DNA of 64,000 bases from NCBI RefSeq assembly GCF_016773205.1, contig NZ_JAETWB010000004.1, positions 62,001 to 126,000 on the forward strand. The letters are read 5' to 3'. Positions 60,765 to 64,000 of this stretch are shown in pieces. Every line of letters starts with the position of its first letter. Position 1 is the first letter of the stretch. The notes under the pieces were generated by a model. The model had not been told where the DNA came from and made no database searches. It was given only the letters and a program-made list of their open reading frames with translations. A program made the translations under genes and the position numbers. Source of the DNA: Belnapia arida (GTDB lineage: Bacteria; Pseudomonadota; Alphaproteobacteria; Acetobacterales; Acetobacteraceae).

Positions 60765-62348
60765 ATGCGCCTAGCCCATCCCCTCCTTGCCCTGGTGATC
60801 GCCGGCCTGCCGGCGCTGGCCCAGGGCCAGCCCGCGCCGGGCACGCCCGCGCAGGTGGCACCGCTGCCTGCCCCACCCGCCGCGGTGCCGCCCACCAATG
60901 CGCCGCCGGCGATGCCGATGCGGGACGTGCCGCCCTCCTTCGCACCGCTGGCGCGCCAGCTCCTCCCAGCGGTGGTCAACATTTCGACGACCCAGAACTC
61001 CCAGGCCCGGGCCAATCGGCCGGATGCGCCGGACATGCCCCAGGCCCCGCCCGGCAGTCCCTTCGAGGAATTCTTCCGCGATTTCTTCAACCGCAACCGG
61101 CCGGGACAGCCGGGCCAGCCGGGGCAGGGGCCGGAGCAGCAGCGGCCGCGCCGGGCGCAGTCGCTCGGCTCCGGCTTCATCATCGACACCAGCGGCATCG
61201 TGGTGACCAACAACCACGTCATCGACGGCGCCGACGAGATCAACGTCATCCTCCAGGACAACACGTCGATCCGGGCCGAGCTGCTGGGGACCGACCCGCG
61301 GACGGACCTCGCCGTGCTGCGGATCAAGACCGACAAGCCGCTGCATGCCGTGCAGTTCGGCGACAGCGACTCGGCGCAGGTCGGCGACTGGGTGCTGGCG
61401 ATCGGCAATCCCTTCGGCCTCGGCGGGACGGTCACGGCCGGCATCGTCTCGGCCCGCGGGCGGGACATCCGCCAGGGCATGTATGACGACTTCATCCAGA
61501 CGGACGCCGCCATCAACCGCGGCAATTCCGGCGGGCCGCTGTTCAACCTGGACGGCCAGGTCGTCGGCATCAACACCGCGATCTACTCGCCTTCCGGCGG
61601 GTCGATCGGCATCGGCTTCTCCATCCCGGCCAACCTGGCGCGCAACATCACCGCGCAGCTGAGGGACGGCGGCAAGGTGCGGCGCGGCTGGCTCGGCGTG
61701 AACATCCAGCAGGTGACGGACGAGATCGCCGAGAGCCTCGGGCTCCAGGGCGGCGGTCGAGGGGCGTTGGTGGCCCGTGCCCAGGAGGACGGCCCGGCTG
61801 CCAAGGCCGGCATCCGCAACGGGGACGTGGTGCTCCGCTTCAACGGGCAGGAGGTGCGGGAGATGCGCACCCTGCCGCGCATCGTGGCGGAGACGCCGGT
61901 CGGCCGGCCGGTGCCGGTGGTGGTCTGGCGCGACGGGCGCGAGCAGACGGTCAACGTCACCGTCGGCGAGCTGCCTGGCGAGCCGCAGCAGGCCGCGGCG
62001 ACGCCCGCCCCGCAGGCGAACCGGCCGACGGAGCTCTCCGGCCTCGGCCTCCGCGTCGCGCCGATCTCGCCGGAGACGCGGGAGCGGTTCAGCCTGAAGC
62101 CGGACCAGCGCGGCGTGGTCGTCATGGAGGTGGCGCCCGACAGCCCCGCCGCCGAGCGGGAGCTGCGTCCCGGCGACGTCATCGTCGAGGTGCAGCAGGA
62201 GCGGGTGACGACGCCGCAGGAGGTTCAGGCGAAGCTGGAGCAGCTCCGCCGGCAGAACCGTCCCAGTGCGCTGTTGCTGATCGAGACGGCGCAGGGCCAG
62301 CGCTTCGTCCCGCTGCGGCTGCGCGGCGAGCGCGGCAGCCCGGGCTGA
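60765..62348 (+). CDS. degP: DegP/HtrA periplasmic serine protease
   Basis: The 527-residue product has a signal peptide (RLAHPLLALVIAGLPALAQG), a proline-rich linker, the protease domain with His in VVTNNHVID, Asp in RTDLAVLRI and Ser in RGNSGGPLF, then two PDZ domains (beginning near GWLGVNIQQV and LSGLGLRVAP). All catalytic residues are intact. It degrades or refolds misfolded envelope proteins. The N-terminal open frame back into hflC is not used. It is 147 bases after hflC. Confidence 0.95.
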   Translation: MRLAHPLLALVIAGLPALAQGQPAPGTPAQVAPLPAPPAAVPPTNAPPAMPMRDVPPSFAPLARQLLPAVVNISTTQNSQARANRPDAPDMPQAPPGSPFEEFFRDFFNRNRPGQPGQPGQGPEQQRPRRAQSLGSGFIIDTSGIVVTNNHVIDGADEINVILQDNTSIRAELLGTDPRTDLAVLRIKTDKPLHAVQFGDSDSAQVGDWVLAIGNPFGLGGTVTAGIVSARGRDIRQGMYDDFIQTDAAINRGNSGGPLFNLDGQVVGINTAIYSPSGGSIGIGFSIPANLARNITAQLRDGGKVRRGWLGVNIQQVTDEIAESLGLQGGGRGALVARAQEDGPAAKAGIRNGDVVLRFNGQEVREMRTLPRIVAETPVGRPVPVVVWRDGREQTVNVTVGELPGEPQQAAATPAPQANRPTELSGLGLRVAPISPETRERFSLKPDQRGVVVMEVAPDSPAAERELRPGDVIVEVQQERVTTPQEVQAKLEQLRRQNRPSALLLIETAQGQRFVPLRLRGERGSPG

Positions 62349-62355
62349 GGAGGCA

Positions 62356-62377
62356 GGGGGCCGGGTTGCCGGCCCCC
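62356..62377. terminator. GC-rich hairpin between converging degP and rutA genes
   Basis: GGGGGCCGG pairs with CCGGCCCCC over 9 bp around the loop GTTG. It is flanked by both stop codons within 12 bases and may serve both strands. Confidence 0.65.
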
Positions 62378-62387
62378 GTCACGCCTG

Positions 62388-63467
62388 TCAGGCGGTGGCG
62401 AAGCGCCCCGCCCGGCAGCGCATCAGCGGCTGGATGCAGGTGCCGAACTCGTCCATGCCGCGCAGGAAGTCGTCGAAGACCAGCATGATGCCGCTGGTCC
62501 CCGGTACCGCGGCCGCCTCGTCCAGCAGCCGGGCGACCGTGGCATGGGAGCCGACCATCAGCCCCATGTTGAAATTCACCGCCGACTTCGCCTTCGCCAT
62601 CCAGCGGGCGGTCGAGGTCTCGTCCGCCGCCGTGTCGGCGCCGGCCTGCTCGGTGAGCCAGGCCACGGCCTCGAGGTCGACCCCGTCGCGGTAGTGCTCC
62701 CAGCGCGCCTCGGCCTCCGCATCCGTCTCGGCGGCGATGACCATGTAGAGGACATAGGCGCCGACCGCGCGGCCCGTCTCCGCCGTCGCCTCGACCAGGC
62801 GGGCGATGTTGGGGGCGGTCTGCATCGGGTTGTTCACCCCGGCGCCGGCGCAGAAATTATAGTCGCCGTACTGCGCGGCAAAGCGGATGCCGGTCGGGCT
62901 CTGGCCGGCGCAGACGATCTTCACCTCGCCCTTCGGACGGGGGCTGACGCGGCAATCCTTCATCTGAAAGAATTGCCCCTTGAGATCGGTACGGCCGGTG
63001 GCCCAGAGCTCGCGCAGGATCTGCACATATTCGGCGCAATACTCATAGCGCCGGGCGAAATGCGCCTCGCCCGGCCAGAGGCCCATCTGGCTGTACTCCG
63101 CCTGCTGCCAGCCGGAGACGATGTTGACCCCGAACCGTCCGCGGGAGATGTCGTCGACGGTGGCGGCCATCCGCGCCACGATGGCGGGCGGGATGGTCAG
63201 CACCGCGACCGAGGCATAGAGGCGGATGCGGCTGGTGACCGCGGCCAGGCCCGCCATCAGGGTGAAGCTTTCGAGGTTGTGGTCCCAGAACTCGCTGGGA
63301 CCGCCGAAGCCCCGCAGCTTGATCATCGAAAGGGCGAAGTCGAAGCCGTAGCGCTCCGCTCGCTGCACCACCTCGCGGTTCAGGTCGAAGCTCGGCATGT
63401 ATTGCGGCGAGGTGGTGGAGATCAGCCAGCCGTTGTTGCCGATCGGAATGAAGACGCCAATATCCAT
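62388..63467 (-). CDS. rutA: Pyrimidine monooxygenase RutA
   Basis: RutA opens the uracil ring at N3-C4 with FMN and O2. The 359-residue product matches E. coli RutA closely by eye: [50 protein letters not shown] and [16 protein letters not shown]. The start MDIGVF is the family's first strand; the longer frame upstream enters the serB region. The rest of the rut operon (rutB-rutG, rutR) is not in the window: upstream is serB and downstream degP. It is therefore an orphan or specialised paralogue. Confidence 0.92.
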   Translation of the reverse strand: MDIGVFIPIGNNGWLISTTSPQYMPSFDLNREVVQRAERYGFDFALSMIKLRGFGGPSEFWDHNLESFTLMAGLAAVTSRIRLYASVAVLTIPPAIVARMAATVDDISRGRFGVNIVSGWQQAEYSQMGLWPGEAHFARRYEYCAEYVQILRELWATGRTDLKGQFFQMKDCRVSPRPKGEVKIVCAGQSPTGIRFAAQYGDYNFCAGAGVNNPMQTAPNIARLVEATAETGRAVGAYVLYMVIAAETDAEAEARWEHYRDGVDLEAVAWLTEQAGADTAADETSTARWMAKAKSAVNFNMGLMVGSHATVARLLDEAAAVPGTSGIMLVFDDFLRGMDEFGTCIQPLMRCRAGRFATA

Positions 63468-63507
63468 CCTGCCGCTCCCGGTGTTCCCGCGCCCGGTGAG
63501 GCAAGCG

Positions 63508-64000
63508 CTATGCCGCGGCGATCTCCTCGGCCCGGTAACCCTGGGCGAAGAGCAGGGCGCGGAGGTCGGCATGATCCACCCGGGCCCGCGCCGCGGCCGC
63601 GACCACCGGCTTGGCCCGGAAGGCGATGCCGAGGCCGGCGGCCTGCAGCATGGCGAGGTCATTCGCCCCATCGCCCACCGTCAACGCATCGGAGAGCGGC
63701 AGGCCGTGCTCGGCCGAGAGGCGCTTCAGCGTCGCCAGCTTGGCGTCGCGGTCGAGGATCGGCTCCTCCACCATCCCGGTCAGCTTGCCATCCGCCACGC
63801 CGAGGGTGTTGGAGTAGTGGGCATGGAAGCCGAGCCTCTCCGCCACCCGTCCCGTGAAGAAGGTGAAGCCGCCGGAGACGATGGCGCAATGCGCCCCATG
63901 CGCCCGCATGGTGGCGACCAGCGCCTGGGCGCCCGGGGTGATCTCGGTCGACTTCCAGGTCTCTTCCAGTGCGGCGGCATCGAGGCCGGCGAGCAGGCCG
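63508..64000 (-). CDS. serB: Phosphoserine phosphatase SerB (3' part; start beyond window)
   Basis: This is the C-terminal portion of SerB, which makes serine from phosphoserine. The frame runs in from the right edge. Visible are the motif-II Ser in [22 protein letters not shown] with the third-motif Lys, and the motif-[26 protein letters not shown]. The first HAD motif (DxDST) and any ACT domain lie outside the window. It ends 40 bases upstream of rutA. Confidence 0.93.
   Translation of the reverse strand, partial: GLLAGLDAAALEETWKSTEITPGAQALVATMRAHGAHCAIVSGGFTFFTGRVAERLGFHAHYSNTLGVADGKLTGMVEEPILDRDAKLATLKRLSAEHGLPLSDALTVGDGANDLAMLQAAGLGIAFRAKPVVAAAARARVDHADLRALLFAQGYRAEEIAAA

Overview
The window is a GC-rich (roughly 70%) chromosomal segment of an alphaproteobacterium. 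Gene content points to Acetobacteraceae, Roseomonas-like: orphan Bug-type solute receptors, a CaiB/BaiF CoA transferase, PQQ-free catabolic clusters and a fused indolepyruvate ferredoxin oxidoreductase. The strongest marker of the class is a circularly permuted, two-piece tmRNA gene, which is typical of Alphaproteobacteria. The genus is an inference from gene content; no 16S gene is present. I found no integrase, transposase, phage module or CRISPR array, and coding density is very high with many 1-8 base overlaps.

Layout. 0-2 kb: an Hsp70-like chaperone and a single-domain globin. 2-8 kb, minus strand: two SDRs, a polysaccharide deacetylase, a peptide-type binding protein and the vitamin B6 pair pdxA-pdxJ, ending in two overlapping micro-ORFs. 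8-16 kb: catabolic-type genes (Bug receptor, ABM monooxygenase, CoA transferase, amidohydrolase) and a minus-strand operon of an HtrA-like pseudoprotease, a D-aminopeptidase-like S12 hydrolase and a ThDP enzyme. 16-19.6 kb: a plus-strand run starting at a Zur-type operator (metal-binding protein, endonuclease V, DUF423, RlmM-like methyltransferase), then an EF-hand protein. 20.7-26.9 kb: a minus-strand cluster of two TPR-glycosyltransferases, a double methyltransferase and a secreted repeat protein. 27-34.8 kb: purB, two TerC proteins, a lipoprotein, a methyltransferase, map, radC, a trypsin-like protease and tRNA-Leu(UAA). 34.9-40.8 kb: a diguanylate cyclase, metNIQ and an OprB-type porin. 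41-50 kb: Bug receptor, PRISE-type SDR, Lrp regulator, LLM monooxygenase, the 1143-residue indolepyruvate oxidoreductase and an acyl-CoA dehydrogenase. 50-55 kb: class II and class I fumarases with small genes between them. 55-64 kb: sspB, ssrA, thyX, an Mrp ATPase, hflK-hflC, a DegP protease, an orphan RutA and the 3' part of serB.

Themes. Protein quality control is concentrated at the right end: ssrA and its adaptor sspB sit side by side, and HflKC and DegP lie a few kb away. The 20.7-26.9 kb cluster looks like a self-contained system that decorates (sugar plus methyl) a secreted beta-roll protein. This is the best candidate for an undescribed system here, but the substrate link rests on gene order only. 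Two regulatory sites stand out. One is a perfect 15-bp Zur-like palindrome ending on the base before an ATG, with a sigma70-like promoter predicting a leaderless transcript. The other is an 8-bp hairpin that buries the Shine-Dalgarno of the ThDP enzyme right after the upstream stop codon.
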